From Roseiarcus sp963781895 (GTDB lineage Bacteria; Pseudomonadota; Alphaproteobacteria; Rhizobiales; Beijerinckiaceae), in assembly GCA_963781895.1 (NCBI GenBank), contig CAWAIM010000017.1:248001-312000 (forward strand): a DNA stretch of 64,000 bases, written 5' to 3'. Both the position numbers and the translations under genes were made by a program. Shown here piece after piece: positions 47,491 through 56,688 of the stretch. Every line of letters begins with the position of its first letter. The first letter of the stretch is position 1. The notes below the pieces were generated by a model. It did no database searches and was not told where the DNA came from. It saw only the letters and a list, made by a program, of their open reading frames with translations.

Positions 47491-47652
47491 GCCCACGCTC
47501 CACTCGCTCGGACTCACCCGCGCCCTGATGCCCGAAAATTGCGTCAATATAGTTGCCGCAGAGTTAAAGACGCGCCCCACGCATTCGCAGTTCATTAACC
47601 ATGCGCCGATAGACAAACACTGTGATCGAATGCTGCTGTCGCGGACTTCGCA

Positions 47653-48213
47653 ATGAGACTTCTCCTGGGCGTTCTGGCGGCGCTCGCGTTCGCGCTCGCT
47701 GGCGGTTGCGCCTCAACTGGGTATGAAGCCCCAGCGCCTCCGGCCCCCGCCAATGCGCCCTACCGCTTGGCGAGCGGCGACCGCCTCCGGGTCATCGTGT
47801 TCGGACAGGACAACCTGAGCAATTCGTTCTCGGTCGACAGCGGCGGCGTCATCGCGATGCCCCTGATCGGCAGAGTGCGCGCGCAGGGCCTCACCACGGC
47901 CGAACTCGAACATGCGATCGCAGCGCGCCTGCGGCAGGGGTATATACGCGACCCGAGCGTATCGGTGGAAGTCGAGGCGTTCCGGCCGTTCTTTGTGCTC
48001 GGCGAGGTCGGGATCGCCGGGCAGTATCCCTTCATCACCGGCATGACCGTGCAGAACGCGATCGCCGTCGCTGGCGGCTTCGCGCCTCGCGCGCTCGAGG
48101 ACAGCGTCGACATCACCCGTATCGTCGACCGGCGCTCGGTGACGTTCCAGGAACCCCTGTCCTTCCCTCTCTCGCCGGGCGATACAATAACAGTGCGTGA
48201 AAGGTTTTTTTAG
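47653..48213 (+). CDS. Polysaccharide export protein, Wza/ExoF-type outer-membrane lipoprotein
   Basis: A 186-aa outer-membrane polysaccharide export protein. Lipoprotein signal peptide MRLLLGVLAALAFALAGGCAS with the lipid Cys at about residue 19. The PES domain follows: PYRLASGDRLRVIVFGQDNLS, SVDSGGVIAMPLIGRV; then one SLBB domain (FFVLGEVGIAGQYPF, MTVQNAIAVAGGF). It is shorter than Wza (one SLBB, no C-terminal helix). It pairs divergently with the Wzc-like gene. Confidence 0.9.
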   Translation: MRLLLGVLAALAFALAGGCASTGYEAPAPPAPANAPYRLASGDRLRVIVFGQDNLSNSFSVDSGGVIAMPLIGRVRAQGLTTAELEHAIAARLRQGYIRDPSVSVEVEAFRPFFVLGEVGIAGQYPFITGMTVQNAIAVAGGFAPRALEDSVDITRIVDRRSVTFQEPLSFPLSPGDTITVRERFF

Positions 48214-48365
48214 ACTATCGCGCTACAGCCTCCGATTGCGGGACAATCGGAACGAGAAATCTTCGACAGCGGCGGGAATCGCCGCCGCGTCGAGCAAACG
48301 CTGGCGCAAATCGCGGGCGGTCTGGGGCTCGGCGTCCGGACGACGCCGATCCATCGCAATCCAGC

Positions 48366-48614
48366 CGGTTCGACATCGCCGCATTCGATACCTCGCTCCG
48401 CTACGACATGGGGCGCAAGGCGGCGCTCTACACCAGCTTCGGGGTTCGCGAACTCAGGGTCATCGACGCGGCTCGACTGACGACGCGGGTCTTCCGCGAC
48501 CCCGCCGCGGACGGCTATCGCAGCGTGCGCGATTGCGGCGCGTCGGTGCGGATCGTCCCCCTGCTTGCGCCGGAGGCCTTCGCGCTGCGGGTCGAGGATC
48601 TGGAACTATCCTGA
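48366..48614 (+). pseudogene. Uma2-family (DUF820) nuclease-like protein, C-terminal remnant
   Basis: The frame RFDIAAFDTSLRYDMGRKAAL, YTSFGVRELRVIDAARLTTRV, ending EAFALRVEDLELS matches the C-terminal half of Uma2 proteins (restriction-endonuclease fold), which read S…YDLGRKAALYA.FGVRELWVID. The upstream half is missing or unrecognisable, and no start or ribosome-binding site is seen. It is probably a truncated relic. Confidence 0.65.
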
Positions 48615-48667
48615 TCGTAGGCGCTTCAGGCTTCCGCGCTCGGATACGGCCTGCTCGCCGGCGCCGT

Positions 48668-49885
48668 TCACGCCGGCTTCTTGAGCTTCACCACATTGTG
48701 CAGCGTCGCGTCCGCCCCTTCAAAGAAGCGCCGGACCCCGCGCGCGGCCTGGCGGATGCGCTGTTCGTTCTCGACCAGGGCGAGGCGAACGAAATCGTCG
48801 CCGTGCTCGCCGAAGCCGACGCCCGGCGCCACCGCGACGTCCGCCTTCTCGATCAGCAGCTTCGAGAACTCCAGGCTGCCGAGATGGCGGAAGCGCTCCG
48901 GCACCGGCGTCCAGGCGAACATCGAGGCGCTCGGCTTGTCGATCGGCCACCCCGCGGCGGCGAAGCTCTCGATCATCACGTCGCGGCGGCGCTTGTAGAT
49001 CGCGCGCATTTCGCGCACGCAATCGTCCGGGCCGTTGAGCGCGGCGGCGGCCGCGACCTGGATCGGCGTATAGGCGCCGTAGTCGAGGTAGGACTTGACG
49101 CGAGCCAGCGCCGCCAGGAGCCGCTCGTTGCCGACCGCGAAGCCGATGCGCCAGCCCGCCATCGAGAACGTCTTCGACATCGAGGAGAACTCGACCGCGA
49201 CATCGAAGGCGCCGGGCGCCTGCAGGATCGAGGGCGGCGGCTCGTTGTCGAAGTAGACTTCCGCGTAGGCGACGTCGGAGAGAACGAAAATCTCGTGCTT
49301 CTTGGCGAACAGCACGAGATCCCGATAAAAGTCGAGCGATGCGACCGCCGCGGTCGGGTTGGAGGGGTAGCAGACCACCACCGCGATCGGCTTGGGGATC
49401 GAATGAACGATGGCGCGCTCGAGCGCGGTGAACAATTCAGGGCCCGGGTGCGCGGGCACGGAGCGGATGACTCCTCCCGCCATCAAGAACCCGAACGCGT
49501 GGATCGGATAGGAGGGATTGGGCACGAGCACGACGTCGCCCGGCGCGGTGATCGCCTGCGCCATATTGGCGAAGCCTTCCTTCGAGCCGAGCGTGGCGAC
49601 CACCTGTGTTTCCGGATCCAGCTTCACGCCGAATCGGCGCGCGTAATAGCCGGCCTGGGCGCGGCGCAGGCCGGCAATGCCCTTGGAGGCGGAATAACGG
49701 TCGGTGCGCGGCTTGCCGACCGTCTCGACCAGCTTGTCGAGCACATGCTTGGGCGCCGGCAAATCCGGATTTCCCATCCCGAGGTCGACGATGTCGGCGC
49801 CGGCGGCGCGCGCCTTGGCCTTGAGCTTGTTGACCTGCTCGAAGACGTAAGGCGGCAGGCGCCGCACCCGGTGAAAGTCGCTCAT
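48668..49885 (-). CDS. alaC: Aminotransferase class I/II, AlaC-like alanine/LL-DAP-type aminotransferase
   Basis: PLP aminotransferase, 405 aa. Landmarks: ADIVDLGMGNPDLPAP, TDRYSASKGIAGLRRAQAGYY, SKEGFANMAQAITAPGD, VLVPNPSYPIHAFG, VVCYPSNPTAAV, LSDVAYAEVYFD and the Schiff-base Lys in SSMSKTFSMAGWRIGFAVG. The C-terminal blocks FVRLALVENEQRIRQAARG close the fold. The GNPD and SYPIHA pattern fits the AlaC (glutamate-pyruvate) group better than LL-diaminopimelate aminotransferase. Monocistronic-looking, minus strand. Confidence 0.9.
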   Translation of the reverse strand: MSDFHRVRRLPPYVFEQVNKLKAKARAAGADIVDLGMGNPDLPAPKHVLDKLVETVGKPRTDRYSASKGIAGLRRAQAGYYARRFGVKLDPETQVVATLGSKEGFANMAQAITAPGDVVLVPNPSYPIHAFGFLMAGGVIRSVPAHPGPELFTALERAIVHSIPKPIAVVVCYPSNPTAAVASLDFYRDLVLFAKKHEIFVLSDVAYAEVYFDNEPPPSILQAPGAFDVAVEFSSMSKTFSMAGWRIGFAVGNERLLAALARVKSYLDYGAYTPIQVAAAAALNGPDDCVREMRAIYKRRRDVMIESFAAAGWPIDKPSASMFAWTPVPERFRHLGSLEFSKLLIEKADVAVAPGVGFGEHGDDFVRLALVENEQRIRQAARGVRRFFEGADATLHNVVKLKKPA

Positions 49886-49978
49886 CGCAGCAATAAACCC
49901 TTGGTCCTGGTTCCCGGAGGCGCGTGCGCCGTACCGAGTTCTGTTAGCACCGGCCGGGGGTGTGGAGCAAACCCGTCG

Positions 49979-50371
49979 CTATTGGCGAACGTCCGGGGCT
50001 TTCGATTTCGCCTTGTTGCGCGCCGCTTGCTCCTCGGCGACCGCTTTGGCGGCCGGCGGATAGGCTTGTCGCACCGCGTCGTCCCGCTTCTCGACCGAAT
50101 CGAGATCCCCCTTGAGCGCTCCGAGGTCCTTGGCGTTCAGCGCCGGCCGCGCGGGCTCGGGCGGCGGCTGGAAGACCGGGATGTAGTCTGGATCGTTGTG
50201 CGGCCGGGACTTGATCACGAAATCGGCCGGCGGCCCGACGTCGGTCGCGAAGCCGAGCGCTTTCGCGGCCTTTTTCAGCACACTGTCAGGCTGTTGCGCC
50301 AAGCTCGGCGAGCCCCAGGCGCAGACGGCCGCGCAAGCCAGAACCCTAATCGTCGCGCTTGCCGCCGCCAT
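49979..50371 (-). CDS. Exported hypothetical protein
   Basis: A 130-aa protein with a Sec signal peptide (about residues 1-25, ending SPSLAQ). The mature part is hydrophilic, with DSVLKKAAKALGFATDVGPPADFV followed by a Pro-rich segment (VFQPPPEPARP) and an Ala/Lys-rich helical tail. No known domain is recognised. It is the gene before alaC on the minus strand and divergent from phaC with about 150 bases between. Confidence 0.65.
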   Translation of the reverse strand: MAAASATIRVLACAAVCAWGSPSLAQQPDSVLKKAAKALGFATDVGPPADFVIKSRPHNDPDYIPVFQPPPEPARPALNAKDLGALKGDLDSVEKRDDAVRQAYPPAAKAVAEEQAARNKAKSKAPDVRQ

Positions 50372-50523
50372 CTGTCCGCCGTCCTCTGCTCTTTTCGCCG
50401 CTACGCCCGCGCGAACAAAACCCTTCCTTCAACGAAAGTCTGTTATGGCGCGGCATAGGGGTAGTGACTTATTATGACAAAAACGGGACCGGGTCTCCGC
50501 CCGGCGGCGATAGGAGACGCCTG

Positions 50524-52683
50524 ATGGCCAACACTAGTCCCAACGACCGCAAGCGCGCGCCGAAGTCAGATGAACGCGAGCCGACCAAAGCGAGCGCGGC
50601 CAAACCGCGCGCCAAGCAGAAGCTCTCGGGCGCGTCGCCGCAAAGCGAAGCGCCCGCTTCGGTCAAACCGCATAAGGGGAGCTCGCCCAAACCGCGCAAG
50701 GCTGCGGCGCGGATAGCCGCGAGCGCCGGCTCTGACCGCAAGGCCGCGTCGCCAGTCGCGCGGAACACGATCGCGCCGTCGGCGGCTCCGACGCATGAGA
50801 ACGCCCCGCAACGAACGACCGCGCCATCCGCCGCGCACCAGCCTGCGAAAAGTCCGGCGCCCACCGCCCGTCCGACCGACGCCGGCGAGGGTCACGACCC
50901 CAACGTCCAATATCCGATCCCCGACCCGGAAGCGCTGGCCCACAACATCGCCAACGCCATCGAGCATGGCGGCAAGGCGCTCGCCGCCTATCTGAAGCCG
51001 CGCGAGACCGGCGAGATCAAGATGACGATCGCCGACGACATCGGCGAAATGATCAAATCGATTGGTCAGGTGGCCCAATATTATATGTCCGACCCCAAAC
51101 GGGCGCTCGAGGCTCAAACCGCCCTGGCCACGCAGTTCGTCAATCTCTGGGCCTCTACCCTACAGCGTTTCCAGGGCGCGCCGGCGGCCCCGGTCGCTGA
51201 ACCCGACCGTTCAGATAAGCGCTTTTCGCACGCTGACTGGCGCGACAATCCGTTCTTCGATTTTCTCAAGCAGGCCTACGTGCTGACCTCGCGCTGGGCG
51301 GAGGATCTCGCCAAGCACGCCGACGAACTCGAGCCGCATGAGCGCGACAAGGCGCAGTTCTATTTGCGGCAGGTTTCGGCCGCGTTGTCGCCTTCCAACT
51401 TCGTGGCGACAAACCCGGAGCTCCTGCGCACGACGCTCGCCGAGAGCGGCGCGAACCTGGTGCGCGGCCTGAAAATGCTGGCGGAGGATATCCACGCCGG
51501 TCGCGGCAGCCTGCGCATCCGCCAGTCCGACGCGCGCGCGTTCAAGCTCGGCGTCAATCTGGCGGCGACGCCTGGCAAGGTGATGTTCCGCAATCCGCTG
51601 ATGGAGCTGATCCAGTACGAGCCGACCACGGACGAGGCATACAAGCGCCCGCTGCTGATCGTGCCTCCGTGGATCAACAAGTATTACGTGCTCGATCTCA
51701 ATCCGGAGAAATCCTTCGTCCGCTGGGCGGTGGCGCAGGGCCTGACCGTATTCGTCATTTCCTGGGTCAACCCCGACGAGCGCCTCGCTGACAAGGACTT
51801 CGACAGCTATATGCACGAGGGCGTCCTGACCGCGCTCGACGCGATCGAACAGGCCACGGGCGAGCGCGAGGTCGCGGCGATCGGCTATTGCGTCGGCGGC
51901 ACGCTGCTCGCGGCGACCCTCGCCTACATGGCCGCGGTCGAGGACAACCGCATCTCCAGCGCCACCTTCTTCGCCACCCAGATCGACTTCACCGACGCCG
52001 GCGACCTGAAGGTTTTCGTCGACGCGGCGCAGTTGAAAGCGGTCGAGGAACGCATGGCCGAGCAGGGCTACCTCGAGGGCTCGCACATGGCCAACGCCTT
52101 CAACATGCTGCGGCCGAACGACCTCATCTGGTCCTACTACGTCAACAATTATTTGAAGGGCAGAGAGCCGATGCCCTTCGATCTGCTCGTCTGGAATTCG
52201 GACTCGACCCGCATGCCAGCCGCCAACCATAATTTCTACCTGCGTCACTGCTATCTCCAGAACGATCTCTCGAACGGGCGCATGGTCCTCAGCGGCAAGA
52301 CGCTCGACCTCGAAAAAGTGACGATCCCCGTCTATGAGCTGGCGACGCGCGAGGATCACATCGCTCCGGCCCGCTCGGTCTTCACCGGGGCGAAGTGCTT
52401 TGGCGGCCTCGTGCGCTACGTGATGGCCGGCTCCGGCCACATCGCCGGGGTCGTCAATCCGCCCACCAAGCCGAAATATCAGTTCTGGACGGGCGGCCCG
52501 CCCCAGGGCGACTTCGAGAGCTGGGTCGCCGCCGCCAGGGAGACGCCGGGCTCCTGGTGGCCAGACTGGGCGCAATGGGTGACCGCGCAGGCGCCCGAGA
52601 AGGTCCCCGCCCGCAAGCCGGGCGACGGCAAGTTGAAGCCGCTCGGCGACGCGCCGGGGGAGTACGTGCGGGTCAAGGCGTGA
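50524..52683 (+). CDS. phaC: Class I poly(3-hydroxyalkanoate) synthase with long N-terminal extension
   Basis: Polymerises hydroxyacyl-CoA into PHA storage granules. 719 aa, whereas class I synthases are usually near 590. The first ~130 residues are low-complexity Ala/Lys/Pro/Ser (for example SVKPHKGSSPKPRKAAARI). The core follows: NPFFDFLKQAYVLTSRW, PPWINKYYVLDLNP, the lipase-like box GYCVGGT with Cys456, DHIAP with Asp611 and GSGHIAGV with His639, the complete catalytic triad. AGGAGA precedes the ATG at 50524. No phaA, phaB or phasin gene lies beside it. The Lys-rich tail might bind DNA or granule proteins; this is inference. Confidence 0.94.
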   Translation: MANTSPNDRKRAPKSDEREPTKASAAKPRAKQKLSGASPQSEAPASVKPHKGSSPKPRKAAARIAASAGSDRKAASPVARNTIAPSAAPTHENAPQRTTAPSAAHQPAKSPAPTARPTDAGEGHDPNVQYPIPDPEALAHNIANAIEHGGKALAAYLKPRETGEIKMTIADDIGEMIKSIGQVAQYYMSDPKRALEAQTALATQFVNLWASTLQRFQGAPAAPVAEPDRSDKRFSHADWRDNPFFDFLKQAYVLTSRWAEDLAKHADELEPHERDKAQFYLRQVSAALSPSNFVATNPELLRTTLAESGANLVRGLKMLAEDIHAGRGSLRIRQSDARAFKLGVNLAATPGKVMFRNPLMELIQYEPTTDEAYKRPLLIVPPWINKYYVLDLNPEKSFVRWAVAQGLTVFVISWVNPDERLADKDFDSYMHEGVLTALDAIEQATGEREVAAIGYCVGGTLLAATLAYMAAVEDNRISSATFFATQIDFTDAGDLKVFVDAAQLKAVEERMAEQGYLEGSHMANAFNMLRPNDLIWSYYVNNYLKGREPMPFDLLVWNSDSTRMPAANHNFYLRHCYLQNDLSNGRMVLSGKTLDLEKVTIPVYELATREDHIAPARSVFTGAKCFGGLVRYVMAGSGHIAGVVNPPTKPKYQFWTGGPPQGDFESWVAAARETPGSWWPDWAQWVTAQAPEKVPARKPGDGKLKPLGDAPGEYVRVKA

Positions 52684-52839
52684 ATGCAGGCGCCGGGCGA
52701 ACATATCGTCTCGGGATCGAGCGCCGCTTGCGCCGTTCCCCCTCCCCTCGCGACAGAGAGGTCGGCGGCGAGGCGGTCGCGCGAGGCTCACGAGCCATTC
52801 GCGCCCAACCGATATGAGAGAGGCTCGAAGGAGTTCCCG

Positions 52840-53874
52840 ATGCTGAAGTCGTCCCGCCCCGCTGGCATGCGCCCGCTCGACCTTGCCCACCGGCCCCGCC
52901 GCAACCGCAAGGCGGAATGGGCGCGGCGGCTGGTGTCGGAACATGTGCTGACGACGAATGACCTGATCTGGCCGCTCTTTCTGATCGAGGGCAAGACAAA
53001 GCGGGTTCCCGTCGCCGCGATGCCGGGCGTCGACCGGCTCAGCGTCGAGGAGGCGGTGCGCGAGGCGGAGCGCGCGGTCAAGCTCGATATTCCCGCGATC
53101 GCGTTCTTTCCCTACACCGAGCCCGATCTCAAGGACGAGCACGGCAGCGAGGCCTTCAACGAGAGCAATCTGGTGTGCAAGGCCTGCCGCGCGATCAAGC
53201 GCGAGTTTCCTCAGCTTGGCCTCGTCACCGACGTCGCGCTCGACCCCTATACCAGCCACGGCCACGACGGCCTGATCAGCGAGTCCAAAGCCGGCGAAGT
53301 CCGCATTCTCAACGACGAAACGGTCGAGGCCCTCGTGCGTCAGGCGCTCAATCAGGCGCGCGCCGGCGCCGACGTCATCGCGCCCTCCGACATGATGGAC
53401 GGCCGCGTCGGCGCCATCCGCGAGGCGCTCGACGCGGAAGGCTTTCTCGACGTGCAGATCCTGGCCTATGCCGCCAAATACGCCTCCGCCTTCTACGGAC
53501 CGTTCCGCGACGCGCTCGGCTCTTCGAGCGCGCTGAAGGGCGACAAGCGCACCTATCAGATGGACCCGGCCAACAGCGACGAGGCCCTGCGTGAAGTCGC
53601 GCTCGATCTCGACGAAGGCGCCGACATGGTGATGGTCAAGCCCGGCATGCCCTATCTCGACATCATCCGCCGGGTGAAGGACGAATTCGGCGCGCCGACC
53701 TTCGCCTATCAGGTGAGCGGCGAATATTCGATGATCATGGCCGCGGCGCAGAACGGCTGGATCGACGGCGACAAGGCGATGATGGAAAGCCTGATCGGCT
53801 TCAAGCGCGCCGGCGCCGACGGCGTGCTGACCTATTTCGCCCCACGGGCGGCGGAGAGGCTGCGCAAAGGGTGA
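52840..53874 (+). CDS. hemB: Delta-aminolevulinic acid dehydratase (porphobilinogen synthase)
   Basis: Condenses two 5-aminolevulinate to porphobilinogen in haem, B12 and chlorophyll synthesis. 344 aa. RRNRKAEWARRLVSEH, TDVALDPYTSHGHDGL (Asp in place of zinc Cys: the Mg2+-dependent type), SDMMDGRVGAIREALD, YAAKYASAFYGPFRDALGSS with the first active-site Lys, and MVKPGMPYLDII with the Schiff-base Lys. GAAGGAG (52827-52833) sets the start at 52840. Complete. Confidence 0.96.
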   Translation: MLKSSRPAGMRPLDLAHRPRRNRKAEWARRLVSEHVLTTNDLIWPLFLIEGKTKRVPVAAMPGVDRLSVEEAVREAERAVKLDIPAIAFFPYTEPDLKDEHGSEAFNESNLVCKACRAIKREFPQLGLVTDVALDPYTSHGHDGLISESKAGEVRILNDETVEALVRQALNQARAGADVIAPSDMMDGRVGAIREALDAEGFLDVQILAYAAKYASAFYGPFRDALGSSSALKGDKRTYQMDPANSDEALREVALDLDEGADMVMVKPGMPYLDIIRRVKDEFGAPTFAYQVSGEYSMIMAAAQNGWIDGDKAMMESLIGFKRAGADGVLTYFAPRAAERLRKG

Positions 53875-54123
53875 CGATCGGGGATTTTGCCGACGGGCCG
53901 CCAGGCAAATCCGGCTGATTCGGGCGGCTTGCGCAACTCCCCGATACGGCCGCTCGCGCGCGGCAAAGCTCTTGCTTGCCGATCCGGAATGGAAGACTGT
54001 CCAAAACGCGAGCGCCTCCGGAGCGCCCCAGGGTTCCGCTTGTGGCGTCCGGCCATTCGCCCGCCGTGCGCGAGCCGGCGCGGCGTCCAGTCTGTCGGGC
54101 GGCGCGGCGAGGAAAGGTTGCCG

Positions 54124-55467
54124 ATGACTGCTTCCGCGCTCCCCGCCGCCTCCCGCCGACCCCTTTACAAATCGCTGTTCGCGCAGGTGGTCGCAGGCCT
54201 CGTCCTCGGCGTCGCGCTCGGCGTGGCGACGCCTGATTTCGCCATCGGCCTCAAGTTCTTCTCCGACGCCTTCCTCAAGCTCATCTCGATGATCGTGGCG
54301 CCGATCGTCTTCTGCGTCGTGGTGCACGGCATCGCGGGCGCGGGCGACCTCAAGAAGGTCGGCCGCGTCGGCGTCAAGGCGCTCCTCTATTTCGAAGTCA
54401 TGACCACGGTCGCGCTGGCCGTCGGGCTGATCCTCGCCTATCTCATCCGACCGGGCGAGGGGATGAACATCAATGTCGCGAAGCTCGACGCGCATGCTCT
54501 GAGCGCCTATGCCGACAACGCCCACAAGCTGCATGGCGGCGGCGTCGGCGGCTTCATTCTCAACATCATCCCGACCACTCTGTTCGACGCGCTGGCGCGC
54601 AACGACGTGCTTCAGGTGCTGTTCTTCGCCATCGTATTCGGCGTCAGCCTCGCCCTTGTCGGCGAGCCCGCCAAGCCGGTCGGGGACCTGATCGAAATGG
54701 CGTCGAAAGTGCTGTTCCGCGCCATGGGGCTGATCGTCAGGCTCGCGCCCTTGGGCGTTCTGGGGGCGGTCGCCTATACGGTCGGAGAATATGGCGTCGG
54801 CTCGCTCGAGCAGCTCGCCTCGCTGGTCGTCGTGTTCTGGGCGGCGGTGGCGCTGTTCGTGCTCGTCGTGCTCGGCGCCGTCATGCGCGTATCGACCGGA
54901 CTGAGCATCCTCCAGTTCCTCAACTATTTCCGCGAGGAGCTGACGATCGTGCTGGCGACGGCGTCGTCCGACGCGGTTCTGCCGCAGATCATGCGCAAGC
55001 TCGAGCGCATGGGCGTCGACCCGTCCGTCGTCGGCCTGGTGGTCCCGACCGGCTATTCGTTCAACCTCGACGCCTTTTCGATCTACCTCACCCTGGCGAC
55101 CGTTTTCATCGCCCAGGCGACCAACACGCCTCTTTCCTTCGGCGACCTGCTGCTGATCCTGGCCATTTCGCTCATAACCTCGAAGGGCGCGCACGGCGTG
55201 CCCGGCTCCGCGATCGTCATCCTCGCCGCCACCTTGAACGCGGTCCCGGCGATCCCGGCGATCGGGCTCGTCCTCGTGCTGTCGATCGACTGGTTCATCG
55301 GCATGGCCCGGGCGCTCGGCAATCTGATCGGCAATTGCGTGGCGACCGTCGTGATCGCGGCGTGGGAGAGCGATCTGGACCTCGCCGTCGCCAAGGAGGT
55401 TCTATCGGGCCAGGTCGCCGTGGATCTGACCACCGACACGGAGGTCGTCGTGGCGCCGGCGGCATGA
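54124..55467 (+). CDS. dctA: C4-dicarboxylate transporter DctA (dicarboxylate/amino acid:cation symporter)
   Basis: Symporter for succinate, fumarate and malate in the inner membrane, 447 aa. SLFAQVVAGLVLGVALG, KLISMIVAPIVFCVVVHGIA, the serine-rich loop TASSDAVLPQIMRKLERMGV and PTGYSFNLDAFSIYLTLATVFIAQ (spread over residues 310-335), then ITSKGAHGVPGSAIVILAATL are the DAACS family hallmarks. The ATG at 54124 follows GGAAAGG. No dctBD genes are adjacent. Confidence 0.94.
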   Translation: MTASALPAASRRPLYKSLFAQVVAGLVLGVALGVATPDFAIGLKFFSDAFLKLISMIVAPIVFCVVVHGIAGAGDLKKVGRVGVKALLYFEVMTTVALAVGLILAYLIRPGEGMNINVAKLDAHALSAYADNAHKLHGGGVGGFILNIIPTTLFDALARNDVLQVLFFAIVFGVSLALVGEPAKPVGDLIEMASKVLFRAMGLIVRLAPLGVLGAVAYTVGEYGVGSLEQLASLVVVFWAAVALFVLVVLGAVMRVSTGLSILQFLNYFREELTIVLATASSDAVLPQIMRKLERMGVDPSVVGLVVPTGYSFNLDAFSIYLTLATVFIAQATNTPLSFGDLLLILAISLITSKGAHGVPGSAIVILAATLNAVPAIPAIGLVLVLSIDWFIGMARALGNLIGNCVATVVIAAWESDLDLAVAKEVLSGQVAVDLTTDTEVVVAPAA

Positions 55468-55563
55468 GATGTTGGCAATGGCGCTCGGCGATCAGTTCGA
55501 CGCCGACAAGGTGCAGCCTATCCGCCCGGGAGCACGTGCGACTGCCAAACGGATAGCAGTCCC

Positions 55564-55707
55564 ATGGCGAAAATGCGCGCGATGGTCGTTCATAAGGTCG
55601 GCGGACCGCTCGTAGCGGAGACGCGCGATATTCCCATCCCGAGGCCGTGGGAAATGCGCATTCGCGGCAAAGCCCGCTTCCGCGTCGTCCTCGAGATGAA
55701 CGCCTGA
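55564..55707 (+). pseudogene. Zinc alcohol dehydrogenase remnant with internal deletion
   Basis: A 47-codon open frame reading AKMRAMVVHKVGGPLVAETR, the typical N-terminus of zinc-dependent alcohol dehydrogenases (…IPIPRPWEMRIR), then directly GKARFRVVLEMNA, which looks like the C-terminus of the same family (…ARFRVVLDM). About 280 internal codons are absent. It is probably a relic of an in-frame deletion, not a working gene. Confidence 0.55.
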
Positions 55708-55829
55708 CGCCGCCCGGAGCGCCCGGATCAGCGCGCCGCGCGGGCGAGTTGCGGAATCGGCGCTTTCGGAAATAGCTTTCACAAGCTGCAGGGCGTAACA
55801 AGGACCTGAGCCCAATTGCGGAGAATGAC

Positions 55830-56663
55830 ATGCCGACGGTCGGCGCGCGTCTTGGCGGCGGCCTGGCGCTTTGCGGTCTCGCCCTCGGGCTGCCGTGGCT
55901 GACGGGTCAAAGCGTTGCGCCGGCCTACGGCGCGGTGTGGACGACCTGCAAATATTTCAGCCAGCTGCCCGACGATTGCGCCGGCGCGAGACAGCAAAAA
56001 TATGAAGGCTTGCGCGGCTATCGTTACCAGGAGATCGATCTGTTCGCCAAAGACGCGCTCAAGAAGGTCTTGTACGTCAGCGTCTACAACACCACAGGCC
56101 AGAACGGCGCCGACGAATCGCGAGACTCGGCGCCGAAGCCGCTCAGCGACAAACTCGACCCCAAGCGGATCGCGAAGAAATATCAGGCGCTGGCCGTATC
56201 GACGAGTCCTCCCCGCTACTGGACGCTGGACTGGATCGTCGACAGGGTCGGCGCCGTGCGGAATTTCGACGGTCTCGACGCGGCGTGGATGGGAAACAGC
56301 CAGGCGCCCGCGTCCAGACTCTCCGCCAAGCCGGGCTCCGCGGCCTATCGCGCCACGCCGGCCGCGAGAACGTCCATCGAAGGATTCAAGAAAGGATCGA
56401 AGGTCTATTTGCTCGACGATCCCAAGGGCAGGACCTGGATCATGGCGTCCTACACGGACAAGGACATTCCGGGCCTGACGATCGACAGGCTCGACTCCCT
56501 CGGCGATCTCATCACGCCGCCGCCGGGCTGGAAATTCCGCACCGCGACGCTGAGCAAGGACTTGATCCTGGAGCCCAAGGGCGGTTCCTCCGCCGTCACC
56601 CAGGACGACAAAGAGAATCTCTATGATCTGACCGGTCCGGGACAGAGCAACTTCGTCCCGTGA
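55830..56663 (+). CDS. Exported hypothetical protein
   Basis: A 277-aa protein with a signal peptide (LGGGLALCGLALGLPWLTG, cleaved near AYGA). The mature part has KYFSQLPDDCAGARQQKYEG, DLFAKDALKKVLYVSVYNTTG and, later, RYWTLDWIVDRVGAVRNFDG and GRTWIMASYTDKDIPGLTID. Two Cys in the mature N-terminal region may pair. I do not recognise the family; it appears in one piece with GGAGA upstream. Located 25 bases before the dienelactone hydrolase gene; the two may form a unit. Confidence 0.75.
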   Translation: MPTVGARLGGGLALCGLALGLPWLTGQSVAPAYGAVWTTCKYFSQLPDDCAGARQQKYEGLRGYRYQEIDLFAKDALKKVLYVSVYNTTGQNGADESRDSAPKPLSDKLDPKRIAKKYQALAVSTSPPRYWTLDWIVDRVGAVRNFDGLDAAWMGNSQAPASRLSAKPGSAAYRATPAARTSIEGFKKGSKVYLLDDPKGRTWIMASYTDKDIPGLTIDRLDSLGDLITPPPGWKFRTATLSKDLILEPKGGSSAVTQDDKENLYDLTGPGQSNFVP

Positions 56664-56688
56664 CCCTGCCCACTCGAGGAGGCGTTCG

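Noticed and set aside
51211..55194. A 1327-codon open frame on the minus strand across phaC, hemB and dctA.
   Set aside because: It is antisense to three well-supported genes and its Arg/His-rich composition is that of a shadow frame in GC-rich DNA.
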